DNA from: Ketobacter sp.
GTDB taxonomy: Bacteria; Pseudomonadota; Gammaproteobacteria; Pseudomonadales; Ketobacteraceae
Direction: 5' to 3'
NCBI RefSeq assembly: GCF_003671495.1
Contig: NZ_RCHN01000032.1
Coordinates: forward strand, 92,251 to 156,250
DNA length: 64,000 nucleotides
The translations under genes were made by a program, and so were the position numbers. Below the pieces are notes generated by a model. That model was not told the origin of the DNA. It did no database searches and worked only from the letters and a program-made list of their open reading frames with translations. Below are positions 50,690 through 61,120 of this stretch, in pieces. How positions within the stretch are numbered: the first letter of the stretch is position 1; each line of letters starts with the position of its first letter.

Positions 50690-50858
50690 GGCTTTGGGTT
50701 GGAGTTACGGAAATTTTTCTCAAAGTATGGTATTTAATCACAAAAATCATTTAGGTGGGCCAAGGAAAAAAGTGGCGGCTGGAATGTCTGCTAATCTTGA
50801 AAGAGTCCTATATTGTCGACTCAGGTTCTAATTCAACCCAGTTCAAAGAAGGTATCCC

Positions 50859-51896
50859 ATGGACATTACCGAATTGCTTGCCTTTGGCGTGAAGAATGGC
50901 GCGTCGGACCTGCACCTGTCAGCCGGTCTGCCCCCGATGATCCGCGTGGACGGCGACGTACGCCGCATCAACCTGCCCCCCATGGACCATAAACAGGTGC
51001 ACGGCCTGATTTATGACATCATGAACGATAAGCAGCGTAAGGATTTTGAGGAATTCCTGGAAACCGACTTCTCTTTTGAGGTGCCCGGTGTGGCCCGTTT
51101 CCGGGTGAACGCCTTTAACCAGAACCGGGGTGCCGGTGCGGTGTTCCGGACCATCCCCTCCAAGGTGCTGTCCATGGAGGATCTGGGGCAGGGCCAGGTG
51201 TTCAAGGATATCTGTGAGTTTCCCCGTGGTATTGTGTTGGTGACCGGGCCCACCGGTTCCGGCAAGTCCACCACCCTGGCGGCCATGCTCGATTACATCA
51301 ATGAAACCCGCTATGAGCACATCCTCACCATTGAGGACCCCATCGAATTCGTACACGAATCCAAAAAATGCCTGTTGAACCAGCGTGAGGTGCACCGGGA
51401 TACCCTGGGCTTCGCCGAGGCACTGCGTTCAGCCCTGCGGGAAGACCCGGACATCATCCTGGTGGGTGAGATGCGGGACCTGGAAACCATTCGACTGGCC
51501 CTGACCGCCGCCGAAACCGGTCACCTGGTGTTCGGCACTTTGCACACCACCTCGGCGGCCAAGACCATCGACCGGGTGGTGGACGTGTTCCCCGCCGCAG
51601 AAAAGGCCATGGTGCGTTCCATGTTGTCGGAATCCCTGCAGGCGGTTATCTCCCAGACGCTGTTGAAGAAGCAGGGCGGTGGCCGGGTGGCGGCCCACGA
51701 AATCATGATCGGCACCCCGGCGATCCGGAACCTGATCCGGGAAGACAAAGTGGCGCAGATGTATTCCGCCATTCAGACCGGTGCCTCGCTGGGCATGCAG
51801 ACCCTGGACCAGTGTCTGGGGGATCTGGTGCGCAAAGGTCACGTCAGCATTGAGCTGGCCCGTGAGAAAGCCAAGAATCCGGACGCGATCAAATAA
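50859..51896 (+). CDS. pilT: Type IV pilus retraction ATPase PilT
   Basis: PilT is the hexameric motor that depolymerises type IV pili, driving twitching motility and DNA uptake. The 345-residue protein shows Walker A VTGPTGSGKSTT, the Asp box (HILTIEDPIEFVH), Walker B IILVGEMRDLETI, the His box GHLVFGTLHT and AIRNLIRE (AIRNLIRxxK-type retraction motif). The ATG follows AAGG. The upstream 169 bases serve both pilT and yggS. pilU follows after 23 bases. Confidence 0.98.
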   Translation: MDITELLAFGVKNGASDLHLSAGLPPMIRVDGDVRRINLPPMDHKQVHGLIYDIMNDKQRKDFEEFLETDFSFEVPGVARFRVNAFNQNRGAGAVFRTIPSKVLSMEDLGQGQVFKDICEFPRGIVLVTGPTGSGKSTTLAAMLDYINETRYEHILTIEDPIEFVHESKKCLLNQREVHRDTLGFAEALRSALREDPDIILVGEMRDLETIRLALTAAETGHLVFGTLHTTSAAKTIDRVVDVFPAAEKAMVRSMLSESLQAVISQTLLKKQGGGRVAAHEIMIGTPAIRNLIREDKVAQMYSAIQTGASLGMQTLDQCLGDLVRKGHVSIELAREKAKNPDAIK

Positions 51897-51919
51897 CAAG
51901 AATGCAACTGAGGTAGACC

Positions 51920-53062
51920 ATGGATTTTGAAGATCTACTCAAACTGATGGTGGAAAAGGGCGGCTCTGATCTGTTTATCACAGCCGGGGTGCCGCCTTCC
52001 ATGAAAGTGCACGGCCGCATTGTGCCGGTCACCAAAACCGCACTCAGTCCGGAAAAAACCCGGGAGACGGTGCTGGGGGTCATGAACGAGTCCCAGCGCA
52101 AAGAGTTTATCGAAACCCACGAATGCAACTTCGCCATTTCCGCCCGGGGCATTGGCCGCTTCCGGGTCAGTGCCTTCTACCAGCGCAACCTGGTGGGCAT
52201 GGTGTTGCGGCGTATCGAAACCCGGATTCCCACCATTGATGAATTGAACCTGCCGTCGGTGATCAAGGACCTGTCCATGACCAAACGCGGCATCATCATC
52301 TTTGTTGGGGCCACCGGTACCGGTAAATCCACCTCGCTGGCGTCCATGATTGGTCATCGCAACAATAATTCGAAGGGACACATCATCAGCATCGAGGACC
52401 CCATCGAATTTATTCACCAGCACAAGGGGTGTATTGTCACCCAGCGCGAAGTGGGACTGGATACCGAAAGTTTTGATACCGCCCTGAAGAACACCCTGCG
52501 TCAGGCGCCCGATGTCATCATGATCGGCGAGATCCGGACCCGGGAAACCATGGAATACGCGGTGGCGTTTTCCGAAACCGGTCACCTGGTGTTGGCCACC
52601 CTGCACGCCAATAACGCCAACCAGGCACTGGATCGAATCATTCACTTCTTTCCGGCGGATCGCCACGGCCAGTTGTGGATGGACCTGTCCCTCAACCTGC
52701 GGGCCATGGTGGCGCAGCAACTGATTCCCACGCCGGATGGCAAGAGCCGCCGCGCGGTCATTGAAGTCTTGTTGAACACGCCCTTGATGGCAGACCACAT
52801 CCGCAAGGGTGAAGTGCATCTGCTCAAGCCGCTGATGGCCAAATCCCGCGAACTGGGGATGCAGACGTTCGACCAGGCCCTCTACGATCTGTACAGCGCC
52901 GGTGAGATTACCTATGAAGACGCGCTGGCCCACGCCGATTCGCCCAATGATCTGCGCCTGATGATCAAGCTGGGCTCGGAAAGTTCGGCCGATGCCCTGG
53001 ATACTGCCACCAAGGGGCTGACACTGCAGGATGATGAAGGTGGTATGAAAGGAGGCTGGTAG
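51920..53062 (+). CDS. pilU: PilT-dependent retraction ATPase PilU
   Basis: PilU is a PilT paralogue that needs PilT to power retraction under load. The 380-residue ATPase has Walker [27 protein letters not shown], Walker [39 protein letters not shown] and a longer C-terminal tail than PilT, as usual for PilU. It follows pilT closely and ends two bases before the chemoreceptor gene start, so the three genes may be co-transcribed. Confidence 0.96.
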   Translation: MDFEDLLKLMVEKGGSDLFITAGVPPSMKVHGRIVPVTKTALSPEKTRETVLGVMNESQRKEFIETHECNFAISARGIGRFRVSAFYQRNLVGMVLRRIETRIPTIDELNLPSVIKDLSMTKRGIIIFVGATGTGKSTSLASMIGHRNNNSKGHIISIEDPIEFIHQHKGCIVTQREVGLDTESFDTALKNTLRQAPDVIMIGEIRTRETMEYAVAFSETGHLVLATLHANNANQALDRIIHFFPADRHGQLWMDLSLNLRAMVAQQLIPTPDGKSRRAVIEVLLNTPLMADHIRKGEVHLLKPLMAKSRELGMQTFDQALYDLYSAGEITYEDALAHADSPNDLRLMIKLGSESSADALDTATKGLTLQDDEGGMKGGW

Positions 53063-53064
53063 CC

Positions 53065-54558
53065 ATGGATACGGCGCATCAGGGCAGCAATAAAAACGAT
53101 CGTTTCCTGTTGATTATTCTGGGGCTGGGCTTTTTGGTCAGCCTGGGACTGGCAAGTTGGTACGGCACCTGGATGGAAGCGCTGGTGATCGGCGGGCTGT
53201 GTTTCGGTGGTGCCATGCTGATGCACCAACTGGCCGCAGGCTCCCTGTTGTGCCGCATGACCAACGCGGTGGCCCTGATGGTGCTGGTGGCGCTGCACAT
53301 TCACCAGGCCCACGGCATGATTGAGTTGCACTTTGGCGTGTTCGTGGGGTTAGCCTTCCTGTTTGCCTATCGGGACTGGCGCCCGCTGTTGCTGGGGGCA
53401 GGCCTGATTGCCGTGCATCACGTTGGCTTCAACTTTCTGCAGGAACAGGGCGCGCCGGTCTGGGTGTTTGATAACGACCGCCTGGGTTGGAAAATCGTCT
53501 TTATTCATGCGGTCTATGTGGTTGCTGAAACCGCGGCCCTGATCTGGCTGGCCCATATTGGCAAAGAGGAGGCCAGGGTCAGTGAAGAGGTGATTCGGGT
53601 GGCCGAGCAGGTGCATCTGGACAATGGCGTTATGGATCTGTCGGTGCGTTGCAATGAGGCGGGCAGTGCCGTGCTCAATCGTTTCAATTCCATGATGAAC
53701 CATTTCCAACAGGCGGTGCAGGATACCCAGCTCTCGTTGTCGGAGCTGGTGCAGGTGGTGCAGCATTCCAGCGACTCCAATCAAAAACTGGAGAATCTGT
53801 CCCGCAGCAAGGTGGGGCTCACCGAACAGATTGCCGTGGCCATGGATGAGCTGACCCAGTCGGTGGCCTCCATTTCCGAAAATGCCCTGCAAACGTCACA
53901 GGATACGGACCAGGCGGTGTCCGATAACCGGCTCTGCCTGGACAACGTCAATCAGACCCAGCAATCGGTGCGGGTGCTGTCCGGCTCCCTGGTCAGCGCC
54001 GGGGATAAAACCGCTGCCCTGGCGGAAAATTGTCGCGCCATCAGCGCGGTGGTGGATGTGATCCAGGGCATCGCGGAACAAACCAATCTACTGGCACTGA
54101 ATGCCGCCATTGAAGCCGCCCGGGCCGGCGAGCAGGGGCGGGGTTTTGCCGTGGTGGCCGATGAGGTGCGGGCGCTGGCATCCAGAACCTATGAGTCCAC
54201 CAAAGAGATCAACAACCTGATTGTGAACCTGCAGGCGGGGAGTGAAGAAACCGTCGCCGCCATGGCCGATTGCCAGGAACAGGTTCAGCACACCGAAAGC
54301 TTCAGCGCCGAGCTTGTCGGGCGGCTGACGGACATCAACAGTGGCCTGGAGCGGGTCAACACCATGATCCAGCAAATTGCCGCCGCCGTAGAGGAGCAGT
54401 CAGCGGTGAGCCGGGATGTGGCCAGGAACGCCAATGAGATCAAGCTGGCCTCGCAGGATGTTTCCCGACATGCCAGTGCGGGACTGCAGGATGTCCAGCA
54501 CGCCGAACAACTGGTCGCCTCGCTGAGCAAAAAGCTGGCGGCATTCCGGGTTGGATAA
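53065..54558 (+). CDS. Methyl-accepting chemotaxis protein with His-rich membrane sensor
   Basis: The 497-residue protein has no periplasmic loop domain. Its sensor is a block of about six membrane helices (1-165) with clustered histidines in [18 protein letters not shown] and [11 protein letters not shown], plus YRDWRP, conserved features of a receptor class that may bind a metal, heme or hydrophobic ligand. A HAMP-like linker is short; the cytoplasmic signalling tip is standard ([32 protein letters not shown]) and would couple to CheA/CheW-type proteins, possibly the PilJ-Chp system encoded beyond the right edge. It starts two bases after the pilU stop, so a role in surface motility is plausible, not shown. 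Confidence 0.9.
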   Translation: MDTAHQGSNKNDRFLLIILGLGFLVSLGLASWYGTWMEALVIGGLCFGGAMLMHQLAAGSLLCRMTNAVALMVLVALHIHQAHGMIELHFGVFVGLAFLFAYRDWRPLLLGAGLIAVHHVGFNFLQEQGAPVWVFDNDRLGWKIVFIHAVYVVAETAALIWLAHIGKEEARVSEEVIRVAEQVHLDNGVMDLSVRCNEAGSAVLNRFNSMMNHFQQAVQDTQLSLSELVQVVQHSSDSNQKLENLSRSKVGLTEQIAVAMDELTQSVASISENALQTSQDTDQAVSDNRLCLDNVNQTQQSVRVLSGSLVSAGDKTAALAENCRAISAVVDVIQGIAEQTNLLALNAAIEAARAGEQGRGFAVVADEVRALASRTYESTKEINNLIVNLQAGSEETVAAMADCQEQVQHTESFSAELVGRLTDINSGLERVNTMIQQIAAAVEEQSAVSRDVARNANEIKLASQDVSRHASAGLQDVQHAEQLVASLSKKLAAFRVG

Positions 54559-55132
54559 GAGCGGGGCCAAGCGGGGTGCTTTACTCAAAGCCACGCTGTT
54601 CTTCATGGTCTGGCTGCTGCTTCTGGGCCTGGCCTATTGGTACTTCCTGATCAAACCGCAGCAGTGGTTCGACGCTACCCAGCAACAGCCACCGCTGTTG
54701 GCGGACAGTGCCCGGCAGCAGGCATTGCGGGAGCAGCTACGTCAGCACTTTCCCCAACTGCAGGATGGCCGTGCCTGGTTCGTGCGGTTCAAGCAATCCG
54801 GCTGTCAATGTGAGCGCTTTGTCGAGCTGTATCACCAGAGCTTCAGCGCCCGTGCAGACCCTGCGCGCATGCAGGTGATCAGCGTGGATCTGGCGCAGGA
54901 CACCTTCACCCCGGAACAGCTCAGTTTTATCACCGAAGTTATTCCAGCCACGCCCTCAGTTGCCCTGTTTAATCCTCAAGGGGCGGTCAACTACTTTGGC
55001 CCCTATCACCAGGAAGGCATTTGTAACGCGGAGAACAGTTACCTGGAGCCGGTGCTACAGGCGTTGGCCCAGGGGCAAGACCTATCCATCCTGAACACCC
55101 TGGTGTTTGGTTGCTTTTGCTCCACCCGATGA
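54551..55132 (+). CDS. Membrane-anchored thioredoxin-like protein (DUF6436-like)
   Basis: This 193-residue protein has one N-terminal membrane helix ([21 protein letters not shown]) and a periplasmic domain that reads like a thioredoxin relative: [15 protein letters not shown] with a C-x-C pair where the active site would be, [19 protein letters not shown] with the cis-Pro-like turn, and a second C-x-C at the C terminus (GCFCSTR). I associate this pattern with DUF6436 from memory. Translation probably starts at a TTG overlapping the chemoreceptor stop by 8 bases; an ATG 54 bases later lies inside the helix. Redox function is inference. Confidence 0.7.
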   Translation: MDKSGAKRGALLKATLFFMVWLLLLGLAYWYFLIKPQQWFDATQQQPPLLADSARQQALREQLRQHFPQLQDGRAWFVRFKQSGCQCERFVELYHQSFSARADPARMQVISVDLAQDTFTPEQLSFITEVIPATPSVALFNPQGAVNYFGPYHQEGICNAENSYLEPVLQALAQGQDLSILNTLVFGCFCSTR

Positions 55133-55238
55133 AGGTCCGGAATTTTTTCTGTGCGGCGGTGAGGCGCGGGGGGGGATTTGGCGTAATATGATCAACGTGT
55201 AATCAGATTTGGCATCAATCAGCAGTATGGTAACAACA

Positions 55239-56819
55239 ATGTGGAAGCGGAGAATGAGCTGGGTTCGGTGGTTGTTATGCGGGGTAGGGCTGGCGGTGGT
55301 GTCCGCCCGGGCTGACACCAGTGTGGAGTTGCGGCAGTATCTGGAAAGTCTGGACGCCGGCTCCCCGGCCATCGTCGCCGATCAGCGCCTGCTGGCCGCT
55401 AAAGAGTTGCAACGTTTTTACCGCCAGCGGCAGCACCAGGCCGTATGGGTCGACAACGAGGTGTCGGAGCAGCTCGTCGCAGATTTGATCGCCGCGATAG
55501 AGTCCTCCGGCCAGCACGGTTTTTTGCCGGACAACTATCATCTGGCCCTGCTGCAGCGGGAGGGGCTGCACCCCCTGGCGCGGGAGCTGTTGGCCACCGA
55601 TGCTTTTCTGGCCCAGGCCCGGCATCGGCAGAATGGGGTGCTGGACCCCAAGACCATTGACCCCGAATGGTCGCTGTCCAGGGAAACCCGGGACCCGGTC
55701 GGGTTGCTGAACGAGGCCCTGGCGCAAGGGCAGATTCAGGCCACCTTGAATGGCCTGTGGCCAATCCACCAGGAGTATCAGGCGCTGTTGGACAAGCGGG
55801 CACAACTGCTGGCCATGCAGGATACCGAAACCGCCGAAGTGCCGCCGGGCCCGGCATTGAAACCGGGTATGCAGGGTGAGCGGGTTACGCTGTTGAAACA
55901 GCGCCTGTTGGGGCCCGGTGAGTATTCCGATGCATTCGATGCGACCCTGGAGGCGAGCGTCAGGGCCTTCCAGGCGGCGGCGGGGCTGGACGTGGATGGC
56001 GTGGTGGGCGCCGCCACCCTGGAGCGTCTGAACGCCAGCCACTTCTCCTGGATTGACCGGGTGGACGCCAACCTGGAACGCTGGCGCTGGCTGCCGGATG
56101 TGTTGCCGGAAACCTATTTGCGGGTGAACATCGCCGCCTTCTCCCTGCGGGCGATTCGCAACAATAAAGATGACTATCGAATGAATGTGATTGTTGGCAA
56201 ACCCTTTCGGCGTACACCGGTGTTTTCCGAATCCATGAAGTACTTTGTCTACAACCCTTATTGGAACGTGCCGCCCAGTATTGCCACCAAAGACAAACTG
56301 CCCCTGTTGCGCAAGGATGCCGGTGCGCTGGAATCCATCGGCTATGAGGTGAAAGTGCCGCACCAATCCCAATTCATCGGGGTCAGCCAGGTGGACTGGA
56401 CCGGCGTAACGCCCCGCAACTTCAATTACGTGCTGCGCCAGCAGCCAGGGCCGAAAAACGCGTTGGGAAGCCTGAAGTTTATGCTGCCGAACCCTTACGC
56501 GGTGTATCTGCATGACACCCCCGACCACAACCTGTTCCAGAAACAGGAACGGGGCTTCAGCTCCGGTTGTGTGCGCTTGTCCGATCCCCTGGGTTTGGCC
56601 TATTGGGTGCTGAATACCGACGGTCAAAGCCAGAGCCGACAGGATATACAACAGCAGATCGACAGTCGTGAAACGCGAACGGTTTACCTGAAGAAACCAA
56701 TCCCCGTTTATATTGTCTATCTGACCGCATTTGTGGATGAAAATGGGGAGGTGGTGTTCCGTCGTGATCTGTATCAGCGGGATCAACCCATTGTCAGGCA
56801 GCTACGACAGGAATTTTAA
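55239..56819 (+). CDS. L,D-transpeptidase of the YcbB/LdtD type
   Basis: The enzyme cross-links peptidoglycan stem peptides 3-3 or attaches proteins to them. From the ATG at 55239 it has 526 residues with a signal peptide (RWLLCGVGLAVVSARA). It contains the YcbB N-terminal scaffold region, a peptidoglycan-binding domain (about 195-260, LKPGMQGERVTLLKQRL ... VDGVVGAATLERLN) and a YkuD catalytic domain with H425 (YLHDTPDHNLF) and the nucleophile C444 in SSGCVRLSDP. SSGC replaces the commoner SHGC, as in many YcbB-type enzymes. Upstream in-frame starts (ATG 55227, TTG 55209) are possible; none has a strong ribosome-binding site. The M15 peptidase follows directly. Confidence 0.92.
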   Translation: MWKRRMSWVRWLLCGVGLAVVSARADTSVELRQYLESLDAGSPAIVADQRLLAAKELQRFYRQRQHQAVWVDNEVSEQLVADLIAAIESSGQHGFLPDNYHLALLQREGLHPLARELLATDAFLAQARHRQNGVLDPKTIDPEWSLSRETRDPVGLLNEALAQGQIQATLNGLWPIHQEYQALLDKRAQLLAMQDTETAEVPPGPALKPGMQGERVTLLKQRLLGPGEYSDAFDATLEASVRAFQAAAGLDVDGVVGAATLERLNASHFSWIDRVDANLERWRWLPDVLPETYLRVNIAAFSLRAIRNNKDDYRMNVIVGKPFRRTPVFSESMKYFVYNPYWNVPPSIATKDKLPLLRKDAGALESIGYEVKVPHQSQFIGVSQVDWTGVTPRNFNYVLRQQPGPKNALGSLKFMLPNPYAVYLHDTPDHNLFQKQERGFSSGCVRLSDPLGLAYWVLNTDGQSQSRQDIQQQIDSRETRTVYLKKPIPVYIVYLTAFVDENGEVVFRRDLYQRDQPIVRQLRQEF

Positions 56820-56852
56820 TAGGCAGTCATTGTGACAGACAGGAATTTTACT

Positions 56853-57794
56853 ATGCGGAACCTTCAGCGTTGGTTGTTTGCGGCAGTGATGCTGGGGCTG
56901 TCCCTGAATACCAGCCCTGCCTATAGCTGGAACGCAGAGCGACTGGCCACGCCGCTGGTGATCGATGAGATGATCGTGCCGTATCCGGAGTTTGCTGTCT
57001 ACGTCATGCCGGGGCAGGCGTTCTCGGTGCATTTCAAGGACGCTCAGCAGGGTGGGCAATTAACCTTTGCCGGTGCCGACATGGCCGTGGGCAGTGCGCC
57101 CCTGACCGCTCCCAAAACCCCCGGTGTGTATCCATTGGCGATCACCAATACCCGGGGTGGGGAATCCGCCCGCATCAATGTGTTCGTGCTGACCCCGGCC
57201 ACTGCGGTGAACAAACAGGGAGAGCTGAACGGCTATCGGATAGGCAGCTACCCCGCCAAGCCCTTGCACAATAATGCGATCTACCTGCCGCCCAAAGGCT
57301 TCGTTGAAGTGACGGAGGCCAATATGCAGGTGCGGGTATCCCCCAATTTTACCCTGGGTCAGTTTGTCTCCAAGCAGGCGCAGGGATTTCCCAAGTATGT
57401 GCTGCTGCGACCGCAACTGCTGCTCAAGCTGGAGAACATTCTGGCGGAGCTGAATCGACAGGGGCACGCCACGGACGGTTTTGTCATCATGAGCGGCTAC
57501 CGTACACCCTGGTACAACAAGGCCATCGGCAATGTGCCCTACAGTCGGCATGTGTGGGGCGGGGCCAGCGACATTTTTATCGATGACAACCCGAAAGACG
57601 GCCTGATGGACGATCTCAATGGTGACGGCAAGATCAACCGGGCCGATGCCCAGTGGCTGGCGGCGTTCATCGACACTATGTCCCGGGGTGGGGCGTTCGG
57701 CCCCCGCATCGGTGGCCTGGGTGTGTACGGCAGCAATTCCGCCCACGGGCCGTTTGTGCATGTGGACGTACGCGGCAATCGGGTCCGCTGGTGA
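56853..57794 (+). CDS. M15-family peptidase (DUF882/YcbK-like) with an embedded EF-hand/dockerin-type loop
   Basis: From the ATG at 56853 (AGGA upstream) the precursor has 313 residues with a signal peptide ending near AYS. The N-terminal half is beta-rich and unassigned. The C-terminal half is an M15 zinc peptidase: H233 and D240 in SRHVWGGASDIFID and H303 in FVHVDVRG, with MSGYRTPWYN before them. Between the metal ligands, residues 254-265 (DLNGDGKINRAD) form a perfect calcium-binding loop. The neighbouring L,D-transpeptidase gene ends 33 bases upstream; E. coli also pairs ycbB with ycbK. I expect a periplasmic peptidoglycan peptidase. An in-frame GTG at 56832 is a less likely start. Confidence 0.85.
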   Translation: MRNLQRWLFAAVMLGLSLNTSPAYSWNAERLATPLVIDEMIVPYPEFAVYVMPGQAFSVHFKDAQQGGQLTFAGADMAVGSAPLTAPKTPGVYPLAITNTRGGESARINVFVLTPATAVNKQGELNGYRIGSYPAKPLHNNAIYLPPKGFVEVTEANMQVRVSPNFTLGQFVSKQAQGFPKYVLLRPQLLLKLENILAELNRQGHATDGFVIMSGYRTPWYNKAIGNVPYSRHVWGGASDIFIDDNPKDGLMDDLNGDGKINRADAQWLAAFIDTMSRGGAFGPRIGGLGVYGSNSAHGPFVHVDVRGNRVRW

Positions 57795-57832
57795 GCCAAA
57801 CCCGCTGGTAAGTCAAAGTCGGTGCCGGGACG

Positions 57833-59137
57833 CTACGCCCGGCGAAAGCTGATGGTGCCGTCCCGCAGCGTCAATTCCACCCGGCCGGGCATGGTACGCC
57901 CCAGAAAAGGCGTGTTTTTGCCCTGGGAGTAGACGTTCTCCTTCTTCAGGGTCCATTCCAGATTGGGATCGAACACACACAGGTTGGCGTTGCTGCCCAC
58001 CCCCAGGTGGCCCGCGTCCAAACCGATCAGGTGGGCCGGGTTCATGGCGATGCGCTGCACCCACTCCGATTCCGACAGCACCCCCAGGTTCACCAGTTCA
58101 TAGCTTAAGGGCAGGAAATGGGAGAACGCCGAGATGCCCGCTTCGGTGGTGGGGAAGGGCTCGGCCTTGGCGGCGGCTTCGTGGGGTTGGTGGTCGGAGC
58201 AGAGTATGGAGATCACGCCGGACTTCACGCCGTCAATCAACGCCTGGCGATCGGCCTCGGTGCGGGCCGGAGGACGCACGTGGTAGGCGCTGTTGAAGCC
58301 GTCGATCATGTTGTCCGTCAAATACAGTTGATGCACGGCCACGTCCGCCGTGACCTTCAGTCCCAGGGCCTGGGCATTGGCAATCAATTCCACGCTGCGG
58401 GCGCAGGAGATCTGGCCGAAGTGGGCCTGCACACCGGTTTGCTCCACCAGCAGCAGGTCGCGGCTCAGGGCAATGGTTTCGGCACTCTCGGGAATGCCGG
58501 GCAGGCCCAGGCGGGTGGCAGTGGGACCGGCGTGCATGCCACCGCGGGGGCTGATGGACTGGTCTTCACTCTGGAAGAACACAATCAGGTCGAAGGTGCT
58601 GGCGTACTCCAGGCAACGCATCAACACCTGGGAATCTTTGACCGGGCGCCGCAATTGCGACACGCCGATGCAGCCCGCTTCCCGCAGGGCGTGCATTTCA
58701 GAAAGCTGTTCCCCTTCCAGGCCCTGGGTCAGCGCACCGATGGGCATCACATGGGCGTAGCCGGATTGATAGGCCCGCTCCTGGATCAGGGCGGCTACCG
58801 CCCGGGTGTCCAGCACCGGGTTGGTGTCCGGCGGACAACACAGATGCGTAATTCCGGCTGCCGCAGCGGCGTGGGTTTCCGTGTGGATGTTGCCCTTCTG
58901 GGTCTGGCCGGGTTCCCGTACCCGGGCGCACAGGTCCACCGCACCGGGAATCACCAGCATGTTGTTGGCGTCGAATTCAAGGTCTGCCTTGAACCCTACC
59001 GGAGCGTCGCCGATGCTGGCGATGACGCCGTCGGCAATGTACACATCCGCTTTCTGGTCCAGCACCTGTTTGGGGTCGATGACCCGGCCGTTGCGGATCA
59101 CGATGCGTTGGTTGAACTGGGGGCGGGAAAAATCCAT
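57833..59137 (-). CDS. Dihydroorotase-like non-catalytic subunit PyrC'
   Basis: The 434-residue protein is a type I dihydroorotase homologue, but the zinc-binding H-x-H is lost: the motif D-x-H-x-H-x-R reads D68-L-C70-A-R72-V-R74-E. Other positions, such as HFGQISC and CSDHQPHE, remain partly conserved. In Pseudomonas an inactive dihydroorotase of this kind (pyrC', pyrX) is required to assemble the dodecameric aspartate transcarbamoylase with PyrB, and real dihydroorotase is encoded elsewhere. Its start overlaps the pyrB stop region by one base, so stoichiometry is coupled. Confidence 0.93.
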   Translation of the reverse strand: MDFSRPQFNQRIVIRNGRVIDPKQVLDQKADVYIADGVIASIGDAPVGFKADLEFDANNMLVIPGAVDLCARVREPGQTQKGNIHTETHAAAAAGITHLCCPPDTNPVLDTRAVAALIQERAYQSGYAHVMPIGALTQGLEGEQLSEMHALREAGCIGVSQLRRPVKDSQVLMRCLEYASTFDLIVFFQSEDQSISPRGGMHAGPTATRLGLPGIPESAETIALSRDLLLVEQTGVQAHFGQISCARSVELIANAQALGLKVTADVAVHQLYLTDNMIDGFNSAYHVRPPARTEADRQALIDGVKSGVISILCSDHQPHEAAAKAEPFPTTEAGISAFSHFLPLSYELVNLGVLSESEWVQRIAMNPAHLIGLDAGHLGVGSNANLCVFDPNLEWTLKKENVYSQGKNTPFLGRTMPGRVELTLRDGTISFRRA

Positions 59138-60141
59138 CAGGCATCGCCTCCTTCCAGTGCATTTTGCATATCCGTCTGGCCGCTCATGGCCATGGAGAGT
59201 ACTGCCATGCGCACGGCGATGCCGTAGTTCACCTGCTGCAGGATCACCGACTGGCTGCAGTCGGCCACGGCGGACTCAATTTCCACGCCGCGGTTGATGG
59301 GCCCCGGGTGCATGACGATGGCATCCGGTTTGGCGAACGCCAGCTTCTCGGTGGTGAGGCCGTACAAGCGGTAAAATTCCGATTCGCTGGGCAGCAGGGC
59401 GGATTGCATACGCTCTTTCTGCAGGCGCAGCATGATCACCACATCCACGTCTTTCAGGCCCTTGACCATGTCGTAGTAAATCTTCGCCCCGAGGGTGTCG
59501 AAGTCCGTGGGGATCAGGGTTTTCGGGCCGATCACCCGTACTTCGCCCACATTCAACCCGCGCAGGGCGTGGACCTGGGAGCGGGCCACCCGGGAGTGCA
59601 GCACGTCGCCGACGATGGCCACCTTGAGGTTCCTGAAGTCACCTTTGTGGCGGCGGATGGTGTACATGTCCAGCATGGCCTGGGTGGGGTGGGCGTGGCG
59701 ACCGTCGCCGGCATTGATCACCGCCACGGTGGGGGTCACGTGCTCGGCGATGAAGTGGGGTGCACCGCTGGCCTCGTGGCGCACCACAAACATATCGCTG
59801 TCCATGGCCTCCAGGTTCCACAGCATGTCCATCAGGGACTCTCCCTTGGACGTGGCGGAGGTGCTGATGTTGATGTTGAGCACATCCGCCGACAACCGCT
59901 TGGCCGCCAACTCGAAGGTGGTGCGGGTGCGGGTGCTGGCCTCGAAGAACAGGTTGACCACGGTTTTACCCCGCAGCAGGGGCACCTTCTTCACCGCCTG
60001 TTTTCCCACACTGACAAAGGATTCAGCGGTGTCGAGAATTTCGGTGAGCAGTTCGGTGGATAATCCTTCGGTGGTGAGAAAGTGGCGCAGTTGACCTTGC
60101 GGGGTCAGCTGCAATTGGTGTGGCGGTATGGTCGGCGTCAT
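59137..60141 (-). CDS. pyrB: Aspartate carbamoyltransferase catalytic subunit PyrB
   Basis: PyrB condenses carbamoyl phosphate and aspartate, the committed step of pyrimidine synthesis. The 334-residue protein has [19 protein letters not shown] (carbamoyl-phosphate site), the SKGESLMD loop, [30 protein letters not shown], and [12 protein letters not shown]. The N-terminal extension is the type seen in class A ATCases that bind PyrC'. It overlaps pyrR by 4 bases upstream and pyrC' by one base downstream. Confidence 0.97.
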   Translation of the reverse strand: MTPTIPPHQLQLTPQGQLRHFLTTEGLSTELLTEILDTAESFVSVGKQAVKKVPLLRGKTVVNLFFEASTRTRTTFELAAKRLSADVLNINISTSATSKGESLMDMLWNLEAMDSDMFVVRHEASGAPHFIAEHVTPTVAVINAGDGRHAHPTQAMLDMYTIRRHKGDFRNLKVAIVGDVLHSRVARSQVHALRGLNVGEVRVIGPKTLIPTDFDTLGAKIYYDMVKGLKDVDVVIMLRLQKERMQSALLPSESEFYRLYGLTTEKLAFAKPDAIVMHPGPINRGVEIESAVADCSQSVILQQVNYGIAVRMAVLSMAMSGQTDMQNALEGGDA

Positions 60142-60644
60142 GCGTTGGATTCAATCAGGGTCAGAGTCAAAGGCTCAGGGCCGCTCAATTTTATCCTTTG
60201 TTGGGGTTCTAAATCCATTCTTATGCCCCACACATCGGGCTGGATGGGCAGTTCCCGTCGCGGCAGGTCCACCAGGGCCACCAGCGAGACGCAGGCCGGA
60301 CGCCCGTAATCGAACAATTCATTGAGGGCGGCGCGGATGGTGCGGCCGCTCATGATCACATCGTCCACCAGGATAATGTGCTGCCCCTCTACATTGAACG
60401 GCAGGTTGGACGGTTGGACCTGGGGGTGCAGCCCTTTGCCCTGAAAGTCGTCCCGATAGAACGAGATGTCCATCAGTCCCAGCGGCTGTTTCAATCCCAG
60501 GCTGGCGTGCAGCTCTTTCGCCAGCCAGGCACCGCCGGTGTGAATACCCACCATGGCAGGCCGTTTGTCGTGTTTGGGGTAGACCGTTTTGGTTATGTCG
60601 CTGGCCATGGAGTCCAGCAGGGGTGCCACTTCCGGCATGATCAT
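60138..60644 (-). CDS. pyrR: Bifunctional PyrR / uracil phosphoribosyltransferase-like protein
   Basis: PyrR-type proteins bind PRPP and act as UPRTase and, in some bacteria, as attenuation regulators of pyr genes. The protein has 168 residues from the ATG at 60644, which overlaps the ruvX stop (TGATG). The PRPP-binding motif [20 protein letters not shown] is intact, and [15 protein letters not shown] precedes it. A longer frame from 60674 would overlap ruvX by 31 bases. In Pseudomonas relatives pyrR-pyrB-pyrC' form one operon, as here. Confidence 0.94.
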   Translation of the reverse strand: MIMPEVAPLLDSMASDITKTVYPKHDKRPAMVGIHTGGAWLAKELHASLGLKQPLGLMDISFYRDDFQGKGLHPQVQPSNLPFNVEGQHIILVDDVIMSGRTIRAALNELFDYGRPACVSLVALVDLPRRELPIQPDVWGIRMDLEPQQRIKLSGPEPLTLTLIESNA

Positions 60645-61105
60645 CAAGACATTTCCTTTACTAATTGTGGCCACTCTTCTGTGAACCAGGACTGCAGGAT
60701 AAGGCTTGCAGCGATACTGTCAACCAGGCTGTCTTGGGTGCTGCCGGCCTGGCGCCATTCCCGCTGTTGCTCCCGCGCTTCAAAGGACGTGAGGCGCTCA
60801 TCCATGGCGAACCAGGGCTTGCCAAAACGGCCGTGCAGGCGCTGGCCGAATTTGCGGGCTCGCTGGGTCAGTTCAAATTCGGTGCCGTCCATTTGCACCG
60901 GCACCCCCACCACGAAGGCGTCCGGTTGCCATTCCTCGATCAGCCGGGCCACGGCCTGCCAGTCCGGCTGGCCATCCCGGGCCGGCAATTCCGGCAGTGC
61001 CTGGGCCGTGCCGGTTACCGATTGTCCCACCGCCACGCCGATTTTACGGGTGCCGAAATCAAATGCCAGGATACTGACCTTCAGGGAGCTGGGGAATGTG
61101 GCCAT
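60644..61105 (-). CDS. ruvX: Holliday junction resolvase-like RuvX (YqgF)
   Basis: YqgF/RuvX is an RNase-H-fold nuclease that processes the 5' end of pre-16S rRNA; resolvase function is also discussed. The 153-residue protein has the fold's acidic motif in [41 protein letters not shown] and a late Asp in [16 protein letters not shown]. It lies 15 bases after algH, in the conserved algH-ruvX-pyrR order. Confidence 0.96.
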   Translation of the reverse strand: MATFPSSLKVSILAFDFGTRKIGVAVGQSVTGTAQALPELPARDGQPDWQAVARLIEEWQPDAFVVGVPVQMDGTEFELTQRARKFGQRLHGRFGKPWFAMDERLTSFEAREQQREWRQAGSTQDSLVDSIAASLILQSWFTEEWPQLVKEMS

Positions 61106-61120
61106 GGGGGAACTGCCGGA

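Noticed and set aside
50770..50800. Sigma-54 promoter (TGGC...TGC) upstream of pilT
   Set aside because: The GG and GC elements are 14 bases apart, not the required 10.
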